Part shown: positions 17,851 to 26,639 of the stretch, piece by piece
Layout of the letters: each line of letters starts with the position of its first letter
Numbering within the stretch: the first letter of the stretch is position 1
Notes under the pieces: model-generated
Databases searched by the model: none
The model's input: the letters and a program-made list of their open reading frames with translations, nothing else
What the model was told of the DNA's origin: nothing
Made by a program: the position numbers and the translations under genes
Source of the DNA: CAVSUZ01 sp963795415
Lineage (GTDB): Bacteria > Pseudomonadota > Alphaproteobacteria > Acetobacterales > Acetobacteraceae
NCBI GenBank assembly: GCA_963795415.1
Contig: CAWCHQ010000003.1
Coordinates: forward strand, 186,001 to 250,000
DNA: 64,000 nt
Direction: 5' to 3'

Positions 17851-18309
17851 TCAGATCTCGGGTGGTGCCGAACGATGTTCTGGGGAGCGTGGGCTCATGA
17901 GGCCGACGGCGATTCCATCCGGGTCTTCGAGGACCGCGTATCTCGAACCCCAGAATGCATCATAGGGCGCCTGCAACCCGGCGTATCCGGCGCCGATCAT
18001 GTCCGCATAGGTTGCATCGACCGCGGTGCGCGATGGCAGCTTGAGACCTACGACGACCTTGCCTCGCAGGTCCTCTCGCCCCGTCCAGCCGCTGTTCCAC
18101 AGCCGAGCAAAAGCGATGCTATCGAAATCAAGATCGAGCGTCGGCCCCTCAGCTGCGGGACCGGCGCTGACATGATGAATCCCGCTTGGAGTGCGCCAAA
18201 TGCGCTCCTCGGGTATTTCGAGGCCCAGCCGACGGTAAAAGGCAATCGATGCGTCGAGATCGCCACTTACCAGGTTGATCTGGTCAAGTTTAGGACGTAG
18301 ATGATTCAT
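17851..18309 (-). CDS. VOC (glyoxalase/bleomycin resistance) family protein
   Basis: A 152-residue single-gene VOC protein with two beta-alpha-beta-beta-beta modules. The first opens LDQINLVSGDLDASIAFYRRLGL and the second covers VVVGLKLPSRTAVDATYADM to YAVLEDPDGIAVGLMSP, the usual metal-side end strand. VOC members bind a divalent metal and act as lyases, dioxygenases or binding proteins; the substrate cannot be predicted. It is flanked by the palindromes above and by prs, with no operon partner. Confidence 0.85.
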   Translation of the reverse strand: MNHLRPKLDQINLVSGDLDASIAFYRRLGLEIPEERIWRTPSGIHHVSAGPAAEGPTLDLDFDSIAFARLWNSGWTGREDLRGKVVVGLKLPSRTAVDATYADMIGAGYAGLQAPYDAFWGSRYAVLEDPDGIAVGLMSPRSPEHRSAPPEI

Positions 18310-18489
18310 CCTCGTTGCTCCTTCTTCTCGGCGTTTTCCGCGAGCTCTGTGTTACGCGCTCTGTGTTGATAGTCGGACGCTGCACGCGCTGCGTTCGGTT
18401 GTTGCCCGGCTGAACAGATGAAGCTGGATCGTTGCCAAAACCGCTAAGGCTTGGTCCGGTAGATCGCGATTTTCGGCTCGATACTATCC

Positions 18490-19422
18490 CTAATCGAACA
18501 GCGAGCTGACCGAGCTTTCGTCGTGGATCCGGCGCATGGCTTCGGCCATGAGGGGGGCGATCGTGAGTTGCCGGATATTGTGGGCGACGCGGACGGCCTC
18601 GGTGCCCAGAATCGAATCGGTAACGGTCAGCATTTCGATGGGAGAGGCGGTGATGCGGGCCACGGCGCCGCCGGACAGCACGCCGTGGGTGACATAGACG
18701 CTGGCGGAATTGGCTCCTGCGCGGAGCAGGGCCTCGGCTGCGTTGCAGAGGGTTCCGCCTGAGTCGACGATGTCGTCGATCAGGATGCAGTCGCGGCCCT
18801 GCACCTCGCCGATGACGTTCATCACCTCGGAGACCCCGGCCCGTTCGCGGCGCTTGTCGATGATCGCCAGGTCGGTGTTCAGGCGGCGGGCTATGGCACG
18901 GGCACGCAGGACGCCGCCAACGTCGGGGGAGACGATCACGAGATCCCGGCCGTGATAGCGCTCATGGATGTCGCGGCCGAACAGGGGGGCGGCGTAAAGG
19001 TTGTCCACCGGGATATCGAAGAAGCCCTGAATCTGCCCGGCGTGGAGATCCATGGTCAGCACGCGGTTGGCGCCGGCCTCGGTGATCAGGTTGGCGACGA
19101 GCTTGGCGCTAATCGGGGTGCGGGGTGCAGTTTTCCGATCCTGCCTGGCGTAGCCAAAATAGGGGATCACGGCGGTCACCCGGCGCGCGGAGCTGCGGCG
19201 CAGGGCGTCCAGGGTGATCAGCAGCTCCATGAGGTTATCGTTGGCCGGGTAGGAGGTGGACTGGACAACGAAGACATCCTCTCCGCGGACGTTTTCCTCG
19301 ATTTCCACGAACACTTCGAGATCGGCGAAGCGGCGCACCAGGGCGCGGGTCAGCGGCAGGTTAAGGGCCGCTGCCATGGCGTCGGCCAAGGGGCGGTTGC
19401 TGTTGCAGGCGAGGATTTTCAT
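18490..19422 (-). CDS. prs: ribose-phosphate pyrophosphokinase
   Basis: A 310-residue cytoplasmic enzyme making PRPP for nucleotide, His and Trp synthesis. The ATP/metal loop is visible as YFGYARQDRKTAPRTPISAK, the flexible region as DLHAGQIQGFF and the PRPP-binding signature as DCILIDDIVDSGGTLCNAA. Also typical are the start MKILACNSNRPLADAMA and VVSPDVGGVLRA. The ATG at 19422 is chosen from this start; a longer open frame upstream has no family match. The stop comes at SSLFD. Confidence 0.96.
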   Translation of the reverse strand: MKILACNSNRPLADAMAAALNLPLTRALVRRFADLEVFVEIEENVRGEDVFVVQSTSYPANDNLMELLITLDALRRSSARRVTAVIPYFGYARQDRKTAPRTPISAKLVANLITEAGANRVLTMDLHAGQIQGFFDIPVDNLYAAPLFGRDIHERYHGRDLVIVSPDVGGVLRARAIARRLNTDLAIIDKRRERAGVSEVMNVIGEVQGRDCILIDDIVDSGGTLCNAAEALLRAGANSASVYVTHGVLSGGAVARITASPIEMLTVTDSILGTEAVRVAHNIRQLTIAPLMAEAMRRIHDESSVSSLFD

Positions 19423-20442
19423 GCCAGCGACCCTTTTTTCTAGTCGTCGCGACGGAGCCGCTGGCATGAGTCTTCGGTTTGCGAGCGGCCGCCCCACCAA
19501 TCCCGCGCGCAATGCCAACGGCCGCAAGCGTTCGCATGCTCAACACTTTCGGCCGTTGGCATCGTGCAGCAACTCCCGGGGCGGATGACGCGCGGGCTTC
19601 TAGCAACGCGATTATGATGTGTCCATAAAGGGGGCGGTCGGAAACAACCTGTCGGGGTCACCCCGCAGCTGCGATGCGCTGCCCTTCCCCGGCGATCGTC
19701 GTGCGCACCATGTGACGGCGCTCCGTCCTGGCGTTCGCGCCGACACCCGCCGCCTTCCCCGCACCGTTCGTCACGACAGGTGACGCCTCGTTCCTCACGG
19801 CAACGGATCATCCCGGCAAAACAGAACGCCCCGAACCCGAGGACGCGACGGTGTTCCTGGTCGCAGCGCCGCCGCCACCGCCATCCGCGGAAGGCGGCGC
19901 AGATGATCGCCGCCACGTATGCGCGCCTGCCGGACGCCGGCGAAATCGCCGCCATGCTCGATCTGGTGACGTTAGTCGTTGGAATGCCACCGGAGGGGAT
20001 GCTGATTTCGGGCGAAACCCATCGCCCTGCGCAAACGGCGGGGGTGAGCTGATATGCACCCGTGCCCGCCCGAGCCTAGCGCCCGGCTCGCCCTCGTCAA
20101 AGAAACATCCCATTCCGGCCGGGGTCCTGATGGTCGGCCGCTCATCGAGCAAGGAGCAAACAGCAGCGACGGCACAAAGCTGAGGACCCCTGCCTTCGCA
20201 GGGGCAGGCTCTGGACCGGGACGCTCCGTTCTGTCATCGCGCCGCTGAGCGCGCCGCAGTGCTGGGAACCCGATCCGCGCTACCGATCGTGGCCAGCGGT
20301 CAGCAGCCGACCGCAGCAACAGGCCGAATACATGACCGCTCCAGACCGCAATACCGTTTTGTCGATTTGCTCTTGCCCAGGGGGACCGCCCATACATGAC
20401 AGCGAAAGCACGACGGTCGGTCCTTGATGTGTTCCTACTTTT
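19423..20442. other. 1.0-kb stretch without a convincing gene
   Basis: No frame here gives a protein with recognisable domains, and the open frames are short, overlapping and Arg/Pro-rich, as expected from random GC-rich DNA. The first part may hold the prs promoter. A hairpin with arms cccctgc and gcagggg around cttc lies at 20187-20204, of the same type as the palindromic repeat at 22373-22398. It could be remains of a lost gene. Confidence 0.5.
20187..20204. repeat. short palindromic repeat (cttc-loop hairpin)
   Basis: Seven-base arms cccctgc and gcagggg enclose the loop cttc. The same centre (cgccttcgcg) occurs at 22373-22398, so it belongs to a dispersed intergenic repeat class. Confidence 0.5.
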
Positions 20443-21648
20443 TCAGCGAACTCTGAGATTCGGATGATCCTGTTCGAGATATGCTATACGGCGTGCCTCC
20501 GCCGCATCACCGTGAAAAAACGTCAGCAGAACATAGCGACGACCGTGCGTGACCGGCATTGCCTCATGCAATAACGAAGCGGAGAAGATGATGGCGGCGC
20601 CTGTGCTGGGGCGGTAGGTGTGGTCATTGAACTCCGGGAAACGGAGATTGCCGCCCTCATAATCCTCGGCGTTCAGGTTCACGGAGATTGCAAACTCCCT
20701 GAAGGCGACGTTCTGGGCCACGTTGTCGCGATGACGTCGGAAGTATCCACCCGAGTCGTCGTACCGGGCGATAAGAATCCTGTCCGTATGCCCGACGCGC
20801 GCCTGGAACGCCGCCGCGATCGGTGGGGCACATCGCCGCAGAAGCAGTTCGCGCAGCTGGGTGTGAAGCGGGTTCTCCGGAAGAACCGGCATGTCGCGCC
20901 GGCGCTTCTTTGCGGGATCGACCCGGGCCTGCGGCGTTCCGTCGCACCCGATCGTCGCGACCGAACCATCGACAGCCGGGCTCGCCTCGAAGGTCTCGAT
21001 CAAGGTCCTACAGAAATCCCGTGACAACACGTTCGGCAGCATCAAGAGGGGCGCAGGAAGCGTGATGGTGCGGGGTTGCTCTGACGGCAGTGCGTCGAGG
21101 GCGCGCAAGCAATCGTGCACGGCACCTTCTGCCGGGCTCAATACCAGCCGCCGTTCGATCTGGCAGTTCTGCTTCGGCTGCTGGCTGGTATCAGGCCTCG
21201 TTTCGCGGCCGGCCGGCCCCCCAGCCCCGCGCGCCATATCACCCGACGAAAACGTTGGGAGAGTCAACGCTCTCGGCGGCTGGATTAAAATGACGCGGGC
21301 AATCCGCAATCCCCTGTCGATTACAACGACTACCGGCTGACCGGGAGCCACCCCGCATTGCGCAAGAAAGCGCAACCCGCAATCGACCCTGCGCGGGCCC
21401 TCCACGGTGCGATAGGTTCGTAACAAGTCGTCATCGCCGAGGAGGAGCATGTCGGCGTTGCGGGCGGAGAAAGATGCCGAGGAGAGCATGAATGCGCGGA
21501 CGAGGGGTTCCAGCCGGTCCGGCGAAACCTGCCATGCCAGTATTATGACGGTCGCCCGGCCCGCCTGCTCCTCGAACGAGTAAAACGTGCGCTTCGCATC
21601 CATGCCGTAGCAGAACGGCATGAGATCGCCGGGTACCAGCGCGGGCAT
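20443..21648 (-). CDS. fusion of a peroxiredoxin-like domain and a 2OG-Fe(II) oxygenase (prolyl 4-hydroxylase type)
   Basis: A 401-residue two-domain protein. Residues 1-125 resemble a thioredoxin/peroxiredoxin fold: start VPGDLMPFCYGMD, strand GRATVIILAWQ, and a late strand PVVVVIDRGLRIARVI. No clear CxxC or peroxidatic-Cys motif is seen. After a linker, residues 195-385 form a double-stranded beta-helix dioxygenase. The iron ligands are H and D in YFRRHRDN and the distal H in LLHEAMPV, and the 2OG-binding Arg lies in HGRRYVLLTFF. This domain normally hydroxylates proline or other residues of proteins. The gene starts 25 bases after the end of the His- and Ser/Thr-rich protein gene, making that protein a possible partner or substrate. 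Confidence 0.82.
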   Translation of the reverse strand: MPALVPGDLMPFCYGMDAKRTFYSFEEQAGRATVIILAWQVSPDRLEPLVRAFMLSSASFSARNADMLLLGDDDLLRTYRTVEGPRRVDCGLRFLAQCGVAPGQPVVVVIDRGLRIARVILIQPPRALTLPTFSSGDMARGAGGPAGRETRPDTSQQPKQNCQIERRLVLSPAEGAVHDCLRALDALPSEQPRTITLPAPLLMLPNVLSRDFCRTLIETFEASPAVDGSVATIGCDGTPQARVDPAKKRRRDMPVLPENPLHTQLRELLLRRCAPPIAAAFQARVGHTDRILIARYDDSGGYFRRHRDNVAQNVAFREFAISVNLNAEDYEGGNLRFPEFNDHTYRPSTGAAIIFSASLLHEAMPVTHGRRYVLLTFFHGDAAEARRIAYLEQDHPNLRVR

Positions 21649-21673
21649 TCTCAGCTACCGAGGCAGCGCATCA

Positions 21674-22201
21674 TCACGCCAGAACGGCGAGTGCAGCGCC
21701 AGGCGGCATCGCGGAGGCATAGACGGAGGCGGCCTGGACGACGTCGCCCGCCAACGTGCTGGCCGCCGAGGTGACGCCGCCGGCCGCGAGCGAGCCGCCC
21801 TGCAACACCTGACCTATCGAGCCGACAAGCCCGTTTGCGGCCATGTGCATCGATCCATCGCTGTCGCCGCCATGATGGTGATGATGGTAATGCGGGGAGC
21901 TCACAGGGTCCGCCGCAGCGGTCTGGCTGGTCGCACTCGTCGCCGTGCTGCTGGTTGCTGCGGTCTGTGCCGTCGTGCTGCTGGCGGCGGCGGTTCCGCC
22001 TTGCGCGATCATGTTTTGCAGATCGGAGGCGAATGTCTGCAGGAAGGAATTGAAGCTGCTGGCCGGAGCGGTCGTCCCGCCATTCGTTACACTGTTGCTG
22101 GTGCTGCCGCTGCCGGCTCCATTTGATTGCGGCGTCGTTCCGGTCGTCTGATTCTGGTGGTACCACCAGTGGGCCTGGCCGCCGATATTGCTGATGGTCA
22201 T
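21674..22201 (-). CDS. low-complexity Ser/Thr/Ala/Gln-rich protein with a His run
   Basis: A 175-residue protein of unknown function. It begins MTISNIGGQAHWWYHQNQ behind a good ribosome site (AAGGAG). The middle is rich in Ser, Thr, Gly, Ala and Gln and includes a short amphipathic stretch (FNSFLQTFASDLQNMIAQGG). It then has a histidine cluster (SSPHYHHHHHGGDSDGSMH) and a small-residue C-terminal half (GGVTSAASTLAGDVVQAASV). There is no signal peptide. The His run suggests metal binding. It is the first gene of a likely two-gene operon with the oxygenase fusion. An alternative start 16 codons upstream is less likely. Confidence 0.7.
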   Translation of the reverse strand: MTISNIGGQAHWWYHQNQTTGTTPQSNGAGSGSTSNSVTNGGTTAPASSFNSFLQTFASDLQNMIAQGGTAAASSTTAQTAATSSTATSATSQTAAADPVSSPHYHHHHHGGDSDGSMHMAANGLVGSIGQVLQGGSLAAGGVTSAASTLAGDVVQAASVYASAMPPGAALAVLA

Positions 22202-22372
22202 AGCAGGGCTCCTTTTATTGCGGTGGCTTTGCGGTCGCCTGTTTCGCAAGCGGCATGCCAGGACGAGAGCGTGGAGAACCCAGTGCGCCAGAGCGTGCCC
22301 GGCATGAAATCGGGCACGTGGCGGCCGTTTAGATTTAGACGAGGGGCGCCGCTAAGGCATTGATCGCTATAT

Positions 22373-22398
22373 GGATTCCCGCCTTCGCGTGAATGACG
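22373..22398. repeat. dispersed intergenic palindrome (ggattcccgccttcgcg type)
   Basis: The sequence ggattcccgccttcgcgtga and the following atgacgg form an imperfect hairpin with a cttc loop. This unit is common between genes in many proteobacteria. Just upstream, cgtgcccg and cgggcacg (about 22297-22320) form a second hairpin. The 180-base gap holds no gene. Confidence 0.55.
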
Positions 22399-22431
22399 GG
22401 TGGGTGGCAATTCCGCACAATTGTCAGTTTT

Positions 22432-22647
22432 TCAGCGAAACGGCGGAGTCGAGGCCGGCATATTCTGCCGGTGATCCGGCAGGGTGTGCCCAGGCGGCGG
22501 GTTTGGCGTCCGCCAGAAGATCAGGCACCAAGCGTAGGCGGGGCCCCACACGAATGCAGCGGCTGCGAGATCGGCGGCCAGGCCGATCGCGGCAAGTCCG
22601 CCTGTCAGCACAACAAGCAGCGCCTGCTTTAGCGTCGTGCGGCGCAT
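22432..22647 (-). CDS. possible small membrane protein
   Basis: A 71-residue frame beginning 27 bases after the end of the family-5 binding-protein gene. It has two hydrophobic stretches, ALLVVLTGGLAAIGLAADLA and AAFVWGPAYAWCLIFW, with a basic N-terminus, then a Pro-rich tail. No family was recognised and no strong ribosome site precedes it, so it may be spurious. Confidence 0.35.
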   Translation of the reverse strand: MRRTTLKQALLVVLTGGLAAIGLAADLAAAAFVWGPAYAWCLIFWRTPNPPPGHTLPDHRQNMPASTPPFR

Positions 22648-22673
22648 GAGATACCGCCGGCCGGCGCCTGGTA

Positions 22674-24260
22674 TCAGTTTACCTGGATGTATCTGAACGG
22701 GAAGAAATTATCCGCCGGCTGTGCGACGTCCATGTTCTTTTTCGCTGCCCAGACGATCACCTGCTGGTGCAGCGGGATTGATGCGACATCCTTCTGGATG
22801 ATCTCGGCGGCCTGATCGATCAACTGATCGCGCTTCTGTTCGTTCGCTTCGACCTCGATCTGCGCCAGGAGCTTATCGAGTTCCGGGTTGGAATAGCCGC
22901 CGCAGTTGACCTCACCGCGCTCGCCGTTGCGAGTGCCGAAAAGGGTATAGATTGCATTGTCGGCGTCGTAGGTGGCTGGCGTCCAGCCGAGCAGATAGAA
23001 ATCGGTGTCGTATTTGGGGGCGAGAATCTTGGCGAAGAATTTGGCCTTTGTCTCGGCATTCAGACTTACTTTCACGCCGATGCGGGCGAGCATGGCGGAG
23101 ATTGCGGTGCAGACCTGCTCGTCCATGACGTAGCGGTCGTTCGGGCAGTCGAAGCCCACGCTGAAGCCTTGCGGATAGCCGGCATCGGCCAGCAGTTTTT
23201 TTGCTTCATCGACGGATGGTTTGGGACGGACATCGAGCTTCGGGTCATAGCCGTTGACACCGGGTCCCCACATCATCCAGGTCGGGTGCGCCAGTCCGAG
23301 CATGACCCGCTTGGCGATCAGGTCCTCGTCAATGGCGAGCGCGAAAGCCTGGCGGACGCGAACATCCTTGAAGGGGTTCTTGCCCTTGATGTTGCTGCTG
23401 GGGAGCTCGGCGCGATCCTGGTCCATGCCGAGGAAGATGGTGCGCAGTTCCGGGTGCTCGATCAGCTTGAGGTCCGGCGATGCGGCGATGCGCTTCATGT
23501 CCTGCGGCGGGACGGAATAGATCATGTCAACCTCGCCCGAGAGCAGGGCGGCGACGCGGGTAGGGGCGCTGCCGATGACATTGAATTCGACGCGGTCGGC
23601 ATTGCCGGGCATCTTGTCCCACCAGCCGGGATTACGCTCCACGACGGTTTTGCGATCCGGCTCGCGGGAAACGAGGCGGTATGGGCCGGTACCCATCGCG
23701 TTATGCACGGCGTAATTGTCTTCGGTGCCGCCGAGGGTCACGACGGGTTCGGTGGCGTGGTGCGCCTCGCACCAAGCCTTGCTCATGATAAGGAAGTTCG
23801 TCTGTTCCTGGGGGAAGATCGGGTCGGGATGGGTGGTTTCGAAGTCCACGGTGAGGTCGTCGATCTTGCGAGCTTCCTTCACCATGCTCATTGGCGCGCG
23901 CATGGAGGAGGATTTGCTGAGGATGCGCTGAAGCGAGAAAACGACGTCGTCGGCGGTCAAGGAGGAACCGTCCTGCCACTTCACTCCCGGGCGGAGATGA
24001 AAGCGCCACACGGTAGGGCTGGTTTGCTCCCAGCTTGTGGCGAGGGAGGGTTCGAGTTTCAGGTCTGCGTTGCGGCGGATGAGGGGCTCGTAGATGTTTG
24101 CCAGAAAGGAGAGCTGAACTGTTTCCTGCCTTGTGTCGGGGTCCATTGCCCCGACGTCGCCATCATTGGCCCATCGGAAGGTTATTGCCGCCGCCGCCGG
24201 TTGTGCTAGTGCTGGCGCGGTTACGACCAATGCGGCCAGCAACCATTTGACAGCTTCCAT
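22674..24260 (-). CDS. ABC transporter substrate-binding protein, family 5 (dipeptide/oligopeptide type)
   Basis: A 528-residue periplasmic binding protein with a signal peptide (VKWLLAALVVTAPALAQPAAA). The mature start ITFRWANDGDVGAMDPDTRQ and the blocks SLATSWEQTSPTVWRFHLR, DGSSLTADDVVFSLQRIL, NAMGTGPYRLV and QAFALAIDEDLIAKRVML are typical of DppA/OppA relatives. The ATG at 24260 is chosen for the signal peptide; the frame is open far upstream, but only as antisense to the epimerase gene. No permease or ATPase gene is nearby, so it is a second orphan family-5 binding protein in this window. Confidence 0.9.
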   Translation of the reverse strand: MEAVKWLLAALVVTAPALAQPAAAAITFRWANDGDVGAMDPDTRQETVQLSFLANIYEPLIRRNADLKLEPSLATSWEQTSPTVWRFHLRPGVKWQDGSSLTADDVVFSLQRILSKSSSMRAPMSMVKEARKIDDLTVDFETTHPDPIFPQEQTNFLIMSKAWCEAHHATEPVVTLGGTEDNYAVHNAMGTGPYRLVSREPDRKTVVERNPGWWDKMPGNADRVEFNVIGSAPTRVAALLSGEVDMIYSVPPQDMKRIAASPDLKLIEHPELRTIFLGMDQDRAELPSSNIKGKNPFKDVRVRQAFALAIDEDLIAKRVMLGLAHPTWMMWGPGVNGYDPKLDVRPKPSVDEAKKLLADAGYPQGFSVGFDCPNDRYVMDEQVCTAISAMLARIGVKVSLNAETKAKFFAKILAPKYDTDFYLLGWTPATYDADNAIYTLFGTRNGERGEVNCGGYSNPELDKLLAQIEVEANEQKRDQLIDQAAEIIQKDVASIPLHQQVIVWAAKKNMDVAQPADNFFPFRYIQVN

Positions 24261-24326
24261 CCCCGATCCCTCGATGATTGGCCAGTTCCCTGAATTTTCC
24301 ACAGATTCGCAAGAGGTTCCATACTG

Positions 24327-25241
24327 ATGTACCTGATAACGGGCGGCGCCGGGTTCATCGGCTCGCATTTGTGTGAAGCGTTGCTTGCCCGCGGCGATTC
24401 GGTGCGGGTTCTTGATGATTTTTCGACGGGGCGACGGGAGAACGTTCCGCGCGCAGCCGAACTTGTTCTGGGTGACTGCGCAGATCCCGCAATCGCTCGT
24501 GCGGCGACCGAGGGCGTGAAGGGGTGTTTTCACCTCGCGGCGGTTGCTTCGGTTGCCCGGGGCGTGGAGGACTGGCTTGGCACGCACCGCGCCAATCTCA
24601 CTGCAGCCATAGCCATTTTCGATGCCTTGCGCGGCCGAGCGGTGCCTGTGGTTTATGCGTCGTCGGCCGCGGTCTATGGCGATTGTCCGGTCCAGCCGAT
24701 CACCGAGGATGCTCCGGCGCGGCCGCTCTCGGCGTATGGCGCGGACAAGCTGGGGTGCGAGTTGCACGCGCGTGTGGCGTTTCATGGCCACGGGGTTCCC
24801 ACGGTGGGACTGCGGTTTTTCAATGTTTACGGACCGCGTCAGGACCCTGGGTCGCCTTATTCCGGGGTCATCTCCGTTTTCTGTGAGCGCCTGCGACGGG
24901 GACTGCCGATCGAGATCCATGGGGATGGCAGCCAGACGCGCGACTTCATTTACGTGGCGGATGTGGTGGCGGCGCTGATAGCGGCGATGGAGCGCCGTCC
25001 GGCAGGCGCGCCGGTGGTGAATGTCTGCACCGGGCGGGCGACTCCGGTGAGCGATCTGGCGGAAACCATCGGCTCGCTGCTGGGCATCCGGCCTGCGATA
25101 GAATACGGACCGCGGCGGCCCGGGGATATCCGGGTATCCGTCGGGCATCGCGGCCGGGCGCAGCAATTGTTGGGGCAGGGCGACACAACGGGGCTGCCCG
25201 ACGGGTTGGCGAAGGTGCTGGAATGGATGTCAGAGTGCTAA
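24327..25241 (+). CDS. NAD-dependent epimerase/dehydratase (nucleotide-sugar SDR)
   Basis: A 304-residue extended short-chain dehydrogenase. The NAD-binding motif TGGAGFIGSHL is at residues 5-15, the catalytic triad region has YASSAAVYG and the YGADK (YxxxK) motif, and RFFNVYGPRQDPGSPYSGVI matches UDP-glucose 4-epimerase or GDP-mannose dehydratase relatives. It probably makes a nucleotide sugar for surface glycans. Its ATG is 66 bases from the divergent binding-protein start, so the two share a promoter region. Exact specificity cannot be assigned. Confidence 0.88.
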   Translation: MYLITGGAGFIGSHLCEALLARGDSVRVLDDFSTGRRENVPRAAELVLGDCADPAIARAATEGVKGCFHLAAVASVARGVEDWLGTHRANLTAAIAIFDALRGRAVPVVYASSAAVYGDCPVQPITEDAPARPLSAYGADKLGCELHARVAFHGHGVPTVGLRFFNVYGPRQDPGSPYSGVISVFCERLRRGLPIEIHGDGSQTRDFIYVADVVAALIAAMERRPAGAPVVNVCTGRATPVSDLAETIGSLLGIRPAIEYGPRRPGDIRVSVGHRGRAQQLLGQGDTTGLPDGLAKVLEWMSEC

Positions 25242-25349
25242 GGTGAGAAAGCGGTGAGCTTGTGCGGTTGTCCCCACCTCACCTGGCTTCTCCGCTTTGG
25301 GCCTATGGGATTCTCTCGAGGTCCTTCCGCCTTCCATCGTTGTGCGCCA

Positions 25350-25370
25350 CGCCGCCGCTGCGCGGCGGCG
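25350..25370. terminator. GC hairpin between convergent genes
   Basis: Perfect 9-bp arms cgccgccgc and gcggcggcg around tgc, lying between the epimerase stop (25241) and the Mn-catalase stop (25385). The position suits a shared terminator, but there is no T-tract. Confidence 0.4.
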
Positions 25371-25384
25371 CGCCATGACAACTT

Positions 25385-26138
25385 TTAGCGGCGGGCGCGG
25401 TGGCCGGCGTTGCCGTGAAGTTTCATCCGCTCGGGGTTGAAAGCGGGGTTGTCGATCAGTTCAAACTGGCCGCCGCCGTTGTTCCAGGGTCCCTGCATGT
25501 CTTTTGCGCCGAACTCGCCTTCGCCAGTCGAGTCATTGAAGAACTGATCGACGAGGCCGGGAGTCGGCGGGATCTTGCCAATTTCGAGCGGGCCTTTGCC
25601 GAGGCTCTCAAGCCCAAGCATAAAGGCCTTCATATGGGTGATCTCGCGCGTCATCAAAAATTGCAGCGCGTCTTTGGTGCCGGGATCGTCGCAGGCGTTG
25701 AGGAGGCGTTCATAGACGATTTTTGCACGCGCCTCGGCAGCGATGTTGTTGCGAAGATCGACTTCCGGCTGGCCGGAAATTTTCAGGTAGTCGGCAGTCC
25801 AGGCGTTGCCCTGTGAATTGTAAAGGTTGACGCCCCCGCCGCCGGCGATGGCCATCAGCGGATCGGCGCGCAAGTCCTTGCCTTCTTTCAGCGGCTTCAG
25901 GTGCATGCGCGCGAGATTGCCGATCACCTCCAGATGAACTCAGCTCCTCGGTGCCGATGTCCATCAGCAGGTCCTTAAGCCCAGGGTCTTCGGTGTTGAT
26001 GCCCTGGATGGTGTACTGCATGGCGGCGGCAAGCTCGCCATTGGCGCCGCCGAACTGCTCGAGGAGCATGTTGCCGAAACGGGGATCCGGTTCGCCCACG
26101 TTGACGGTGTACATGAGTTTTTTGACGTGATGGTACAT
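25385..26138 (-). pseudogene. manganese catalase, frameshifted
   Basis: A non-haem dimanganese catalase of about 250 residues that removes H2O2 in the cytoplasm. The N-terminal part MYHHVKKLMYTVNVGEPDPR, FGGANGELAAAMQYTIQG and LLMDIGTEELS carries the first metal-ligand glutamates. The frame then breaks, and the rest (HLEVIGNLARMHLKPLKEG, IAAEARAKIVYERLL, TREITHMKAFMLGLESLG) lies one base off. Removing one T (A on the + strand at 25937-25938) rejoins ELSHLEVIGN. All ligands appear intact otherwise. The nearby DUF1127 and otsA genes suggest a stress region. Confidence 0.9.
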
Positions 26139-26293
26139 GAGCGGGCTCCCCTTGTTTGAGTTTACTCCGGGAGGACGCGCGGGAGCGGATCGGGTTGCGC
26201 GGCGGCCTGGGGTGTTCAGCGATATGTGTGTCGGGCCGGGCGGTGGGTTCGGAGAGGGAGCACCCGGCCCGATTCTGGTGCAAGCATCGACAG

Positions 26294-26518
26294 CTACTCG
26301 CGCCAGAAAGGCTTGCTCAGTTCGTCAAGGACTCGTGCGTGACCGAGGTCCTGCATTTCGCGCGCGCCCAGGCGGGCGAGCTCCGCGCGCTCCCTGCTGC
26401 GGCGAGCGATATTACTGCTCCAGGCGACAAAGGTCGCGATCAGCATTGTGGGAGAACGAGCGTGGCCGGACCGGGATGCTGTATTCACGGGGATCGGTAG
26501 GCGAATTGATAGTTGCAT
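26294..26518 (-). CDS. DUF1127 family small protein
   Basis: A 74-residue protein ending in the DUF1127 motif: RAELARLGAREMQDLGHARVLDELSKPFWRE. DUF1127 proteins are small, Arg-rich and common in alphaproteobacteria; some affect RNA turnover and phosphate or stress responses. The start MQLSIRLPIPVN at 26518 has a strong ribosome site (GAGGAG). A longer upstream frame has no similarity. Confidence 0.85.
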   Translation of the reverse strand: MQLSIRLPIPVNTASRSGHARSPTMLIATFVAWSSNIARRSRERAELARLGAREMQDLGHARVLDELSKPFWRE

Positions 26519-26639
26519 CGTTTTCTCCTCGGGACCTGGATTCCGGCGAAACCTGTCTGTTCGGGACGGGTTCGCGATGAAAAAGGAGAAGCTTAACGCC
26601 TGATGGGGTGAGCCGGCTCTGAAATGCTTCAGCGGGAAT

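Noticed and set aside
18310..18489. A tRNA gene in the gap between the VOC gene and prs
   Set aside because: No TTC-purine T-loop motif or acceptor pairing could be found; no tRNA was seen anywhere in the window.
22198..22410. A 70-codon minus-strand frame upstream of the Ser/Thr-rich gene
   Set aside because: Its sequence (HSREGGNPY) is the typical translation of an intergenic palindromic repeat, not a protein.
24261..25166. N-terminal extension of the family-5 binding protein
   Set aside because: The extension is antisense to the epimerase gene and Arg/His-rich; the signal peptide fixes the start at 24260.
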